DNA from: Turritopsis dohrnii
Taxonomy: Eukaryota > Cnidaria > Hydrozoa > Anthoathecata > Oceaniidae
Assembly (NCBI GenBank): GCA_027922465.2
Contig: BQMF02000208.1
Location: forward strand, 62,001 to 126,000
DNA: 64,000 nucleotides
Direction: 5' to 3'
In this document: in pieces, positions 31,690 through 43,177 of the stretch
How positions within the stretch are numbered: the stretch's first letter is position 1
Layout: each line of letters opens with the position of its first letter
Notes under the pieces: generated by a model
What the model was told of the DNA's origin: nothing
Databases searched by the model: none
What the model saw: the letters and a program-made list of their open reading frames with translations, nothing else
Program-made: the position numbers and the translations under genes

Positions 31690-31921
31690 TTTATAGTGAG
31701 ATTTGATTCTTTTTCGTTTCATTCCTCTATGTTCTCATTGATCAATGGCTTGCTTTTTTTTTTTTTCAACCAATGCCATGTTGTGGTTTTTGCGACACCA
31801 TACTTTCTAGCAGTTGAAATACAACCTTCTTCAATCTCTTTTAAGGCGTTGTATTTCTCAAGCAAACTTTTAGATTGACTTTTTCTTTTCAATGCCTGTA
31901 TTGTTGCCTTGCTTCCTTCAG
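31690..31921 (-). pseudogene. Pogo transposase N-terminal psq/CENP-B HTH
   Basis: Read on the minus strand the frame gives ATIQALKRKSQSKSLLEKYN, then ALKEIEEGCISTARKYGVAK and TTTWHWLKKKK, a typical psq/CENP-B helix-turn-helix with the terminal W-L-K. It then runs into a long A tract (T tract on plus, 31750-31764) and SKPLINENIEE. No DDE part follows within 1 kb, so it is a truncated copy. Confidence 0.7.
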
Positions 31922-32470
31922 AAAATTAGTTGCAATATGTGTCACCACCACGCACGTGTCTTATAAAATCCGTGATTCGAATGTAAAATAAAAACACTTT
32001 CGAACGTTGACATTAGTAATTATGTAGTGTTTGAATCCTGTCATATAAACATACTCCTCTGTATAGTAATTATTTGATCTTGCCACGTGGTCTTCGATTC
32101 CACGCTACGCTCAACCCCACAAAAATCAGAATTCCATCTTCTTCTGTTTTATACTTCCATGATTTGATTTAATTAGCAAACCTTACATTTGAAGAGAAAC
32201 TTTCTGATTAAATCAGGATTGAATTAATCATGTATCTTAACATGCAGTTTTACACTCAAATGATAGTAGCATTTAGTTGGAATGGCGGATGACTTCCACC
32301 GAAGGCCTAAAGAATCAAGAGGTGAACCACTTTCTGGACCGTAGTGACAGACAGTTCACTAATTTCAAACACATTTGCTAAAACAATTCGACGAATTATG
32401 ACGCGGCGTTTATTAGAGGAAATACGGTACTCCATAATTCGAACTCTAATCTGAATGAATTTAAGTATCC

Positions 32471-32962
32471 TCTTACTCTATTCTCGATAAGTGGAACCCC
32501 GGATAAGTGGAACTTTCGTTTTCTTTAACCACCGCCCACCTGGATTTGCATTAACAAACCTCTCTTATTTTATTCGGATAAGTGGAACCCTCCATAAGTG
32601 GAACTTTTCCAAAAGAAAAGTAATCTACGGTACGTTCTAATCATTTTAATCAAAAAGTTTTTTTTTCGAATGCGAACATTCGATTGTCATCAAGTAATGA
32701 AAACATAAAAAGTATCACCAGCACATTTCAAAAATGGCAGCTGTGCAGTCTTCGAAGCGAAGGCTTACCTGTGTAACTGAGATTTCAGATAAGAGAGAAC
32801 TTTTTTTCTGGTTTCATAGAGCGTGACTAACGCTAACCCTAACCCTAACCCTAACAATAACAAAGAAAACCTAACAGGTCATAAGCGTAAACAACGGGTG
32901 AAAATATTCTAAGGGGTCATTATATTCTACTACAAGGTTCCACTTATCGAGAGTAAACTGTA
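32471..32962. mobile_element. Pogo/Tigger-type MITE
   Basis: The ends are CTCGATAAGTGGAACC on the left (32483-) and GGTTCCACTTATCGAG on the right (to 32952), with further GATAAGTGGAAC and CATAAGTGGAAC words at 32506 and 32577-32600. This is the standard pattern of pogo-type terminal and subterminal repeats. About 490 bp, no coding capacity. It contains the telomere-like tract at 32833. Confidence 0.75.
32833..32855. repeat. Short interstitial telomere-type repeat
   Basis: About 3.8 uninterrupted units of CTAACC (complement of the animal telomere repeat TTAGGG), inside the pogo MITE. Confidence 0.85.
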
Positions 32963-32964
32963 TC

Positions 32965-34100
32965 TATCTATTCTTTAAAAGATGAACGTAATTCGAACTT
33001 TCATAAGCGTACCTCATTTGGACAATTGCTTTGCAGACTATCCCCAAACCCGCGACCGCACAAAATAAAAGAGGACGCACGTTATAACTCACGGCCGCCT
33101 TTTTTTTACTGCATGTTTTCCAGTCACATTAAAACTGGTGCTGAAAAATGCAGCAGCGGTTTCTTTACTTTCCCGTCACTTTTTTGGCGAAGCTCAAATC
33201 AAAGCAAACAGTCGGGAGTTTTAACTGAATTTTTACTTCTTCCTGTGTTTTTATGGGTAAACATTATCATGTTGAAAAAACATTTGATGAGCAAAATGTT
33301 TTTTAGCCTGTTATTATTCAACCAAACGTTGATTTATCTTGATGTATTTTCAAAATAACGTAGTTTTTTTACTTTTTCCGACTACTACGAAAAGAACCAG
33401 AAAAAAATATATTCGGTTTTCATCATTTACATCAACAGTAGGTGTCGTACTAGATTGTGACCAGACCATGTGCATGACAATTACAAAAGTAAGTTCTACA
33501 AGTAACTATTAAATTAGCATGCAATTATGTGGAGAAGTAATTAACATGCACAAAGTCAACTAGTAGCAATTGATATCCTTCTCTTTCTTTCTTTCAAAAA
33601 GCTGCTGTTCAATTACCCCAGATAAAACTTTTTAGAACCACCAATTTGTCTCGTTTTAAAAACTGAGCCTTTTTTAAAAAAGAAACCGAAAGAAACTGAA
33701 AAGTGGACTTTGCGTTCTGATATGCATACAACAACATAGGTTAATGCATTTTCGAACAGAGTTAGCAATTAGATTAAAATTCAGACTGAATAAGTGCAGA
33801 ACGAACGGAGAAAAAACAAAAAAGAAGCGATTTTTTCAAACTTGTAGTCGCGAAAGTATCTGACCGGCGTTTGATTTTTAGATTTCAGGGCTCCATTTAT
33901 TTCTAAATTATGCCCCGTCATGCTTAATTCACTTACATCAGCGCCACAAAATGTTCAAATCGCAAATAAACCCATTTTATTTATGTTCAGATGTAACAAT
34001 TATAGGCAAAAGACTTGAACGAGAATGACAAAAGAGAGATCCACACATCAGTATTATGCATACGACCGAGGAATATAATGCTACTTTTTTTAATCCCCAA
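32965..34100. other. Intergenic sequence, nothing recognised
   Basis: AT-rich, with an open frame at 33026-33358 that shows no domain, no plausible splice partners and a T-rich composition; I do not call it. Confidence 0.4.
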
Positions 34101-34103
34101 TTT

Positions 34104-34414
34104 GTAGCCTTGTGGTAGAGTGTGGTAGAGTGCTCCCTTCCTGTTCGGGAGATCGCGGGTTCAATCCCCGACCGAGTCATGCCAGCGACTATAACAGTCC
34201 TCTCTGCTTAGCACTCAGTAAGAGAGTAGGAATGATGTCTAGGATAGTTGTCTAGTTGAGCGGTTCCTGTCATTACAGCTTCCGTAGCCCAAATGGGGGC
34301 TTTAAATGCTCTAGGACCTCCTTCGCAGGACCCTCATTGATAACAGTACCTTAAGAAACTGAAGAGGCTATTCTGGGTAAACATTCGTAAATAAATAAAT
34401 AAAATAAATAATAG
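34104..34414 (+). mobile_element. tRNA-derived SINE, plus orientation
   Basis: Begins with a pol III A box (GTAGCCTTGTGGTAGAGTG, followed by a 10-bp duplication of TGTGGTAGAG) and a B box in GGGTTCAATCCCCGACCGAG, continues with a body containing GTCATTACAGCTTCCGTAGC, and ends in an AAATA-rich tail. A second copy lies in the opposite orientation at 40548-40868; the bodies match over about 260 bp with few differences. Confidence 0.88.
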
Positions 34415-35210
34415 AAATCTATTGAAAAAACATTGTCTTTAAAAGGGAATCATTTAATTCTCTAATTGTCTTGATGAATGAAAGTTGTGCTAAGAAAAAA
34501 CGACCCACTGGTTTACCACAGCCAACATAATCGATAAAGTGTTTAAGATTGCCCTTATGGTCAAACATCTTACGAGGAAATAAAACAAAAAAAAACATAC
34601 TTAAACCCAGGATAAAATCAGATAAAATTAACCAAATATGAATGATTTCATCTCAGGATTCAATGCCAAATACAAATGCTGAGATCATCCTGACATTATA
34701 TGCGGCCTGAATTATTTTCCACTTTCTAGAATAATCTAGATTTGAAATCTTCATTTGTTTGGTTTGGTTTTTCGCTTAAATCGCTGTTTAGTTCTAAAAG
34801 CGTACATACTAATGACAATTAACTTGAATTTGTAGTGTCATAATTAACTTTCTTTAACATAATGGAATTTGAAAAATGTCAGTAGCTATTGTTAAATATG
34901 CTGACCAATCTTACGTAAAGATGAAAAATGAATGAGATAATCAGACAAATCATCTCATCAAGTAACCTTGATGATTCGTCATGTTTGCACAAATCTGCAC
35001 CGTCATGTCACTATATCCCTATAAAAAAGCTTCTTTTGCAGGGTTATGGTAGAAACATTGAGATTAACCAAAGATACAACAGCAACAAAAAAGTACACAT
35101 TTTTTTGAAAGGTATGATATTGAATTTGTCTACGGCAATATAGTTTATCATTTTGAAATTTCAATCCGTGTGTGTGTTTTTATCTCTTCCCTTTTTTAGA
35201 AACAGAAGAA

Positions 35211-37681
35211 ATGGCACCTAAATATACTTTGACATACTTTGATTTTCCTGGACGTGGAGAAGCCATCCGTATGCTTTTCAAACATGCCGGTGTAGACTTC
35301 GAAGATAAAAGAATATCATTTGAAGATTTTGCTAATATTAAAGAGAATGGTAAAACAAAGATTAACTGATTTTATAAATTAAGGCAATAGTAAACATTCT
35401 TTACCTGTTAAAAAGAAGTAGAAATTTATGTACACAGTGAACTATAAAGAAACTACGAGGAAATGAATAAAATTGAAGTTCTGTTTCACAAATTTTAACA
35501 ACAACAAATTTTAAATTCGCGTAATTTCAATGTTCTTTTAAAGGAAAACGAACACTTTTCAAGAAATCGCCATTATGTGTATGTCATGTTGCTGTCTCCG
35601 TTCTGTTGTAGTTGATGAGTGTCCAGCCGGTTATTTGCCAATTTTGAAGGCTTCTAATGGTAAAAAGATAGTCCAAACTGCATCAATTATCCGATACCTC
35701 GCCAACGAATTCAATTTATTTGGAGGTGGTTGCAATGTTAAGCGAGCAATCATTGATTCCATCATCGACACATTGAAAGAAATCCATGATGAATTGATTC
35801 AAGTGATATTTTATGTGACAGATGACAATAAGGTAATTTTTAACTTTATTTTCGAAATTCATATCATGTTTTGTACCTGGAATGCCATAACACAGTACTT
35901 TAACAAGTAACTGCGATACTTCATGATGGAGATAACTAATAAAGGTAATTGGGTATTGAAACGATCAAATGCTATTATGTCGATAATTAAATTAAAATCT
36001 TCTTTTCGAAAACAGAACGAAGCGAGAACGAAACTGGAGCAGAAAATCAGAAAAGATTTCAAATATTTGGAGTATAGAATCAAAGAAAACGGAAACAAAG
36101 ATGTTTTTGTTGGATCAAAGGTATTTTATTTGCAAGTTCAACTTTGTTGTGTCTAGACAATAAACAACACTTCTGTTATTTTCTTCACTAACCGCAATTC
36201 CACAACCAACGATTGATTTTTAAATGATCACTAGCATTAACGACAGCATAGGTATCATTAGCATTTCAAATTAATTTTATTAGATTACAGCCGCTGACGT
36301 TTACTTTATCGATGTAATTGATAACATTAATATTGGTATTCCTGGTAACAAAATTCTGGATGATTTTACACTCTTACAAAACATCAATAACAACGTTCGA
36401 AACTCCAAACACCTCAAGAAATATTTAACAGAGCGAGAGGTGAGAAAACATCATTATTTAACAGCTTTTTCATAATCGTAAAAAAACCTGAGTACTAAAA
36501 GCTGCAATTTTCTTTTTAGAGTAAAAATAAAGTCACCCCAAAATATACGTTGACATACTTTGATTTTCATGGACGTGGAGAAGCCATCCGTATGCTTTTT
36601 AATCATGCTGCAGTTGATTTTGAAGACAAGAGAATATCATTCGATGATTTTGCAAAGATAAAGGAAAATGGTATTAAGAATTGAAATCAGAATTCTCAAA
36701 TCAATGTTCTATTACACGGCCAGCTAACAACTATTAAAAAAAGAAAAGAAAATTCTCAATATTCAGACACTTAACTCCTGGTATCTTAAAGAAATCTCTG
36801 AAAACTGAAGTCATTTTAACTTCTAGCTATATCTTGATTAATTAAATTAATTTAATTAATTAAGGCCGGATAAAGATTTAGTTACTGTTTTTTTATTCCT
36901 CTAGTTGAAGAATGCCCGGCAGGATATTTACCACTCCTCACAGCTCCAGATGGTAAAAAGTTGGTTCAAACAAGCGCCATTATTAGATACATCGCAAACG
37001 AGTTTAATCTTTATGGTGAATGTAACGTTCAACGCGCCATTATTGATTCAATAATTGACACGTTGAAGGAGCTCCATGACGAGTTAATTCGAGTAATATT
37101 TTACGTAAAAGATGATGATAAGGTAGTTTGAATTACTGTGATTGAAATCAAATTCACTTTACCGTTACCTGTCATGTCTCAAATCTGAAATTCTTGAACA
37201 TTGTTTGTGTATTATTGTCATCTTAGCCTGCTGAAAAAGTTAAATTGGAGGAGAAAATAAGGAAGAGCTTCAAATATTTGGAATTCAGAATTAAAGAGAA
37301 TGATTTTAAAGATTTTTTTGTAGGTTCAAAGGTATGTTTTCATGGATGGTTTTGAAGATTGATTCATTCACACTTAAGTCCAAATAATCAAATTAGCATT
37401 GCCAAAAGTAGTTGAAATATTACATTTCTCCTATATTTGACTGTGTGTAACATATAAATGGTGTTTAACATGACAGTGATACAATAACCAATATCATTAA
37501 ATCTCATTGTGTGTTTTTGTAGATTTCTGCAGCGGATGTTTACTTGGTCGATGTAGTGGACAACATCAACTCTTGCATTACTGGACACAAGATTCTTGAC
37601 GACTTTCCATTGCTTAAAAATGTTGATGCAAAAACGAGAGAATCAAAGTATTTGTCGACTTATTTAGCCACTCGTAAATAG
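35211..37681 (+). CDS. Tandem double-domain glutathione S-transferase
   Basis: Eight coding exons: 35211-35349, 35612-35832, 36016-36120, 36284-36439, 36520-36670, 36905-37122, 37227-37331, 37523-37681 (TAG). All borders are GT-AG and phases fit; total 417 residues. Exons 1-4 and 5-8 each encode a full sigma/S-crystallin-like [22 protein letters not shown] with the catalytic Tyr, AGYLPIL with the cis-Pro loop, [13 protein letters not shown], then a helical C-terminal domain with [11 protein letters not shown]. Corresponding exons have nearly the same lengths and the same phases, so the gene arose by in-frame duplication of a four-exon GST gene. The start lies 11 nt after an acceptor, so a 5' non-coding exon is likely. 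Expected role: glutathione conjugation or prostaglandin-synthase-like isomerisation in the cytosol. The usual GSH-binding Ser is Ala/Thr in unit 1 (QTA) and QTS in unit 2. Confidence 0.92.
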
Positions 37682-37689
37682 ATATCTTT

Positions 37690-38395
37690 GAAAGAGACAT
37701 ATTCTATACCCTTCTCTTGGATGGAGAATAAGACGATTCATCATCTTGTTAATTTTGAATTGTATTCTTTTTTACGAAATATATTCATTTAATTAAATTT
37801 CACTTTTATGTTTTGACTTGGCCTGCTTGCTCTCATATTTGAAACATTTTAGCTTGAACTGGTTCTTATTTCATTTCTAGAGTTAAAAGTTAGAGTTAAT
37901 TCTAGAGTTTTAAAGTTCTTGTGCAAGAGTTCAACGTAGCTGCTTTGAAATTAAGATGCTCTCTCAAGTGCACACTCTCTGTGAATTAGCTACTCATATT
38001 TTTTACGTGAAATATACCATATTTGTTTTTGCATCAACTTAATGATACCTTGTTTGCAGTATTTCTTTTCGTCCGCCTTTCTTATTGCTTGTCACTGTCG
38101 TGCATTCAGTTTGGAATTCTTATTTCGGATCTTTCAAAAAAGTCTTTCAAAAAAGCCTCAGCCTTATACGGAGAGCACTTGAAACGTCAAAAACACTGGA
38201 TTTCGGTAATAGTTTTTTCTCTGTCGATCTAATATGGAATTATCAAGATCAGTCTCTATCAAATCGTAAACCGACTTCCAAACTGCCTTAATCGTTTCGC
38301 ATTGCAAAAGTTAGACCTAGGAGGATAGGTTAGACAATGCATAAAATTTGAAGACAATCCAAAGATATAAAATCAGCAGTTTCCACTCCTCAATT
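37690..38395. other. Intergenic sequence downstream of the GST gene
   Basis: Contains the likely 3' UTR end of the GST gene (AATTAAATTT near 37790) and no recognisable gene. Confidence 0.5.
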
Positions 38396-38397
38396 AT

Positions 38398-38507
38398 CTC
38401 CATAATATACCATACAACTACCATCTCCATAATATACCATACAACTACCATCTCCATATTATGCCATACAACTACCATCTCCATATTATGCCATACAGCT
38501 ACCATCA
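38398..38507. repeat. 27-bp minisatellite, four copies
   Basis: Unit ATCTCCATAATATACCATAC plus AACTACC, about four copies, with two sequence versions (ATAATATACC and ATATTATGCC). It is an exact multiple of three, which explains an open frame with nine-residue repeats on the minus strand; I do not regard that as a gene. Confidence 0.9.
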
Positions 38508-38582
38508 TGTAATGTTATAATCACTTGCTGTGGGATTTGCATAAGGGTTTCTAGTTGTTGTCATTGAAAATATGAATGACAT

Positions 38583-39530
38583 TTGTCAAACGCTTTTATT
38601 TCGTCATTTGTTGTTCTGGACAATGTAAAATCTGAAATGAATACCGTTTTATGTGGCGTTCCACAAGGCTCCGTCCTTGGGCCATTGCTATTTGTTATAT
38701 TGATGAATTATATTAATTCTGCCCTGAAGAAATGTAAGATATTGCTATATGCTGATGATACAGTGATATACACATCTCATGCCAACATCGATATTATTAT
38801 CACTGAGCTCAATAATGATCTGGATAACTTATCAAACTGGTTCTATATGAACAATCTTATCGTCAACTTCAAAAAAGGAAAAACTGAGTATTCAATCTTT
38901 GGTACTGCACGAAAACTGAAGAATTTAGATTTGGTGAAAATTGAAATGAATGGAGTTACTTTAAATCGCACATCGACGTATAAATATCTTGGAGTAATCT
39001 TAGATCAGTCATTGAATTATATCGATCATCTTGATACAGTGTACAAAAAGGTTTCTGCTAGATTGAAGATGCTAACAAAAGTACGTCAATCCATGAGTCC
39101 ATTTGTAGCTGAATCCGTTTTCAAAGCAACAATGTCTCCAATTATGTTCTATTGTTCGAACTTGTTCCTTTACAAAGACCACCAGAAATTACAACACCTA
39201 CAAGATCGCGCAAATTATGTTGTCTACGGGCACAAATCTTACCCCTGGAGATCGGTAAAAAACGAGATGAAATTCCGTTGTGCAGTGGAAGTTTTTAAAT
39301 GTTTAAATGGACTTAATCCCGAAAACTTCCGTCAATATTTTACACGATCACATCATTGTAAAGTTACCAGAGGTAATAACTCTCTCATTACATTGCCTAA
39401 AGTCCGCACCGAATCTGGTCGGAGATCATTTATGTATCAAGGCGCATATATTTTTAACGACATAAGCAAGAGTGTTAGAGACGAAGTTTTGTTAGTTCGT
39501 TTCAAACACTGTTGCAAAGGTATTTTTTAA
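38583..39530 (+). pseudogene. Non-LTR retrotransposon reverse transcriptase, 5'-truncated
   Basis: The frame starts inside the RT palm: VLCGVPQGSVLGPLLFVILM, then ILLYADDTVIYTS with the intact catalytic YADD, then NLIVNFKKGKTEY, YKYLGVILDQSLNY, and a C-terminal part ending with the TESGRRSFMYQGAYIFNDIS pattern usual for CR1/L2/Rex-like LINEs. The endonuclease and the first RT motifs are absent, so the element is 5'-truncated near 38590, as target-primed insertion often leaves. It ends in a TAA microsatellite at 39861-39917. The same 3' end recurs at 56350-56459. Confidence 0.88.
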
Positions 39531-39870
39531 CTTTTTATACACTTGTGCCTCTTACTTCGACTATCCTTATCACACAACTCCTCCCAGCGACTTTCGTCTC
39601 GATTATTCACTAGGGTGTAGCCTTCTTTCTCAACTGGGGCGACATTTTTCATCACTTCCTTTTTGTGTTTGAACCCATTATTTTATCTTGGTCTATATAT
39701 TTCATAATTTTATATGTCTCATAATCATATTTTATATTTTTCATATTTTCACTTATATATATATATTTAATCTATTTTATTTATTTTAGAATAATTTTTG
39801 CTTTAACAGGGCGCCTATTAATAGCAATGTTTATATACGTTGAAAGGATTTTACCCTGTATAAATATGTT

Positions 39871-39918
<48 letters not shown>

Positions 39919-39920
39919 TT
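39531..39920 (+). mobile_element. LINE 3' UTR and TAA-repeat tail
   Basis: The 3' UTR follows the RT frame. The last 75 bp before the tail (from GGGCGCCTATTAATAGCAAT to TATGTTTTAATAA) are nearly identical to the reverse complement of 56385-56459. The tail is about 19 units of TAA. Confidence 0.85.
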
Positions 39921-39924
39921 TTCA

Positions 39925-40545
39925 ATAGTTCGTTGCATTCTGATAGTTGTATGACGTAATATGCAGATGATTGAATAAGGAGAACTAGCAATTAACCAAT
40001 GAACGATTCTGAAGAAACAACTAGTCTCTTCTTACGATGAAGAAGAATTCAATGGAGAAATGCCAATGAGGATGATGAAAATAGTGAAGGAATTGTCATT
40101 GAGCAGAATGCTGATGTGGGCGCTGTGATCCTTCCTGTGGTTCAAAGAGAACGTTTCAGCATGTAACTAACATTTTTAAACAGTTAAGAAGGTTCGACAT
40201 AACTGGGGAATTCAAGAAGAAAAGAGGTAAATACACAGCGAAATACTTTGAATGACTTGTACAAGAAACATAACAGAAAATGTCCGACCTCGTGCCAACG
40301 CGTTTTATTAAAAACAAAAAAACTTGATGATTATTTCAGTGAACGTCTGGAGGAACGATGGGTGAAAAAAAGGCTGTTTTGTATATGGAAAAATAATAAA
40401 ACAACAAGATTAAAATAAGCAGAAGCTTTTCAGCATAGTCCTCATCAGTGCTACAGTAAAATGAAATGAAATCAGAAAATTTACAAAAACAAAAAAAAGA
40501 CTTAGTCCAGGATTAGATCTTTCTGAAAATTCATTCCAACATTCT
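39925..40545. other. Intergenic sequence, no gene recognised
   Basis: Short acidic and basic peptides can be read (for example FKQLRRFDITGEFKKKRGKY near 40175-40240), which resemble decayed transposon coding sequence, but the frames are broken within tens of bases. Confidence 0.35.
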
Positions 40546-40547
40546 GG

Positions 40548-40578
<31 letters not shown>

Positions 40579-40868
40579 TTTTACGAATGTTTACCCAGGA
40601 TAGCCTCTTCAGTTCCGTAAGGTACTGTTATCAATGAGGGTCCTGCGAAGGAGGTCCTAGAGCATTTAAAGCCCCCATTTGGGCTACGGAAGCTGTAATG
40701 ACAGGAACCGCTCAACCAGACAACCACCCTAGACATCATTTCTACTCTCTTGCTGAGTGCTAAGCAGAGAGGATTGATTCACACTGTTATAGTCGCTGGC
40801 ATGACTCGGTCGGGGATTGAACCCGCGACCTCCCGAACAGGAAGCGAGCACTCTACCACAAGGCTACC
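40548..40868 (-). mobile_element. tRNA-derived SINE, minus orientation
   Basis: Head at 40868 (minus-strand GGTAGCCTTGTGGTAGAGTG), B box in GGGTTCAATCCCCGACCGAG (40806-40827), tail of TTTA repeats at 40549-40582 on the plus strand. It lacks the 10-bp duplication in the A-box region seen in the 34104 copy. Confidence 0.88.
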
Positions 40869-41082
40869 AGTCGGTTGGTGTCCCCTCGCCAAAATATGGT
40901 ACAGGAAAGAAGAAGCCCACTGTACGGGTTACATGAACTTTGATTTGGATGATATGACAGAGTTGGTATAACAAATAGTGATTCTTGCAGGTGATGCATT
41001 TAATTTTGCAGAGAAAAACAAAAAAAGGTTACCAAGGAAAGGAAAACACAGTTTAAATAATTCAATGAAAAAAATTAAGATA

Positions 41083-41576
41083 CCGTAAATGACTGATTAT
41101 AACTTTTTTGAACTTTTACGTTTGGCACTTATACGGACGGGGTGCTTGATTGAGTCCTGGGCGCGGTCAATAAAAATACTAAAATCACTATTTCAATTTA
41201 TTTTTTCACTGAATATCTTTTTCCGTTTTGATACAAAGAAACACCAATCAAATAAGTGTAATCCTCTTCTTCTTCATCTTCGCCATCTTCATCTAAAAGT
41301 GCGGCGTTGCGAGGGCGATATCGTCTTCTTCGATTTCGCCACTCCTAAACGGATAAATACTAAAATAAATAGCTCGATAAATACTCTCACACTGAGATGA
41401 AAATAATTCATTCCCACGCCATTAAGTTTCCTTCATTATGCTGAAATATATGTTCAACTAAAAACCATGTTTAATCGCAACCTTGGCGCTTATTACAAAT
41501 TTTTCCTCTAAACGTGAGCGCTTAATCGGACGGGCGCTTAATTGAGTCCTGTGCTGGTTATTTACGGAATGTATTT
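41083..41576. mobile_element. MITE-like repeat next to the P element
   Basis: The left end ACCGTAAATGACTG is mirrored by GGTTATTTACGG on the right; both ends carry TTGATTGAGTCCTGG / TTAATTGAGTCCTG in the same orientation and GGCGCTTA words. The P element is inserted just past its right end. Boundaries are approximate. Confidence 0.5.
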
Positions 41577-41700
41577 ACATAGTCACAGGAAGAAAGATAG
41601 TCTGGAGACTACGGGCCGTCTACAAGTTTTCCAACTGTTTTTTGAAATGATGATGTTTTATTTCGCGCGGCCCGAATGGGCCTGCACAGAAAACACATAA

Positions 41701-42881
41701 AATGGCTGCGCATAATGAAGATTACTTTGATGGCGATGATTTCGATGCGATTTTGGCCGTCATTGACGAGGATATGCTCGATCAAGACAATACTTTTAGT
41801 CGTGAAGTTTCTGATATGGTTGAAGAATTAGTTTAAATGCCTTGTAGCAGTTTTTCATGTGATCTTTGTGACAAAGTTTACAAAACACTAAGGGGACTCT
41901 CAAGACATAAAAATTCGAAACATGTTGACGTTGTTGAAAATCCTTCTTTGACCACTGCTTCTACATCTGCACCTGAAGAAATACTCCATCCTTTGTCCTT
42001 TAAAAAGTACCTTCAGATGAGTGCATCAGAGCTTGCTCAGGATGAATGCTACTCTGAAAAAACAACAAGGGAGTTCGCTGATTTTGTTGTATCCAACGAG
42101 GATGCATCCCATTACTATCAATTTATAAAGAAAACTGTTGGTAACTTTAAGGGTAATGCTGAAAAGTTCCATCCAGAATTTTATAAATGTGTTTCAGATG
42201 ATTTCATTTTCAAAAATCTTTAAGAGAAGTTCTGTCATTCTTGGATTCAAAGTTGCAAATCATGTTTTGGCACATCTAACTGGTTTCAAGGCAACAGATG
42301 ATAGTATAGATATAAAAGAACCTTTAAAATTTACGGAAAAGGAGAACAATATTATAAAATATTTGAGTGGTTATGTGTTCAGCACATTATATAGACGTAT
42401 CAGAAGATCCAAACAATTCACGTAATTTGTTAAGTGCTAAAAGTTCTTCCATTTTGTTAGCTGGGAAAGCCTCCATGGAGGACAAAGGTAGTGTGAGTGA
42501 TAAGTTAATTTGTGCCAAGGACAGAGGAGGATTATGGTCTGTAACAACTGATGTTTTTCTAATATTCAGTCATGTAGAGTAGCGATTTCGTGTTGCAACC
42601 ACAAAATTTAAGAAAAACATTAATAGTAAGGTAATTCTTTCAGAACTCTTAAAGTGCTCAACAGTTCTCTGTTATTATAACAAACTTTGTTCCCAGACAA
42701 CAGCAAAGGTCAGTAAGGAGGTATCTATGAACTTACTTGAACATATTATTATGCTATATGTTCGTGTTCCAGTCTTTTCATATGTTAAAGATCAGAATGA
42801 ACTCACAAACTCGCAACAAAAAGGAAAAAAGCAAGATCTCTTCGCACGGAAATAAAGAAATCGATGACAGAAGGACAATGA
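41701..42881 (+). pseudogene. C2H2 zinc-finger second gene of the P element
   Basis: The frame from ATG 41701 (MAAHNEDYFDGDDF) meets TAA at 41834 and continues in frame from the next codon: a C2H2 finger CDLCDKVYKTLRGLSRHKN (C-x2-C-x12-H-x4-H type), then FKKYLQMSASELAQDE. After frameshifts near 42220 and 42390 the conserved tail follows: ENNIIKYLSGYVFSTLYRRI, LICAKDRGGLWSVTTDVFLI, VSMNLLEHIIMLYVRVPVFS, ending in SLRTEIKKS-like residues with TGA at 42879. I recall similar second ORFs in P elements of other invertebrates; their role in transposition is unknown. A histone-type hairpin lies 45 nt after the stop. Confidence 0.75.
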
Positions 42882-42926
42882 TCATTGGCAGTCCAGAATA
42901 GTGACTATATATAAACCTGTTAAAAC

Positions 42927-42942
42927 AGCTATTTTTATAGCT
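42927..42942 (+). promoter_or_regulatory. Histone-type stem-loop after C2H2 gene
   Basis: AGCTAT-TTTT-ATAGCT: perfect 6-bp stem and UUUU loop, followed by ACAAAATTTATAAAAAACAT. It begins 45 nt after the inferred stop at 42881. Confidence 0.7.
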
Positions 42943-43115
42943 ACAAAATTTATAAAAAACATTATGCCTTACCTTATTGGCTATCCCAAATCCTAACTGC
43001 TGCACCAGAACTGGCTAAATCATCGTCACATGACAAAGCAGGTGAGCATCTTCTTTTTCTGTTATGAGATTGGATGAATAATCTAAGACCAATGTTAATG
43101 TTTTTTATTATGTGT

Positions 43116-43131
43116 GGCTATAAAAATAACC
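43116..43131 (-). promoter_or_regulatory. Histone-type stem-loop after P transposase
   Basis: Minus strand: GGTTAT-TTTT-ATAGCC, 6-bp stem with one G-T pair, UUUU loop, followed by ACACATAATAAAAAACATT. It begins 46 nt after the transposase stop (43178). Here the downstream A-rich block also contains AATAAA. Confidence 0.7.
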
Positions 43132-43177
43132 GTTTTTTTTTAGTATTTTTTTGGTTTGCTTTTGTGTTTTTTTCATT

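Noticed and set aside
33026..33358. 110-residue open frame
   Set aside because: No domain, no splice-supported neighbours, composition as expected of AT-rich non-coding DNA.
38317..38508. Minus-strand ORF with nine-residue MEMVVVWHN-like repeats
   Set aside because: Product of a 27-bp minisatellite; no support for transcription or a domain.
34104..40971. ORFs reading MTRSGIEPA at two places
   Set aside because: They are translations of the two SINE copies across the B-box region.
28998..43131. Replication-dependent histone genes as source of the stem-loops
   Set aside because: No histone coding sequence is present near any of the four hairpins; each follows a transposon gene.
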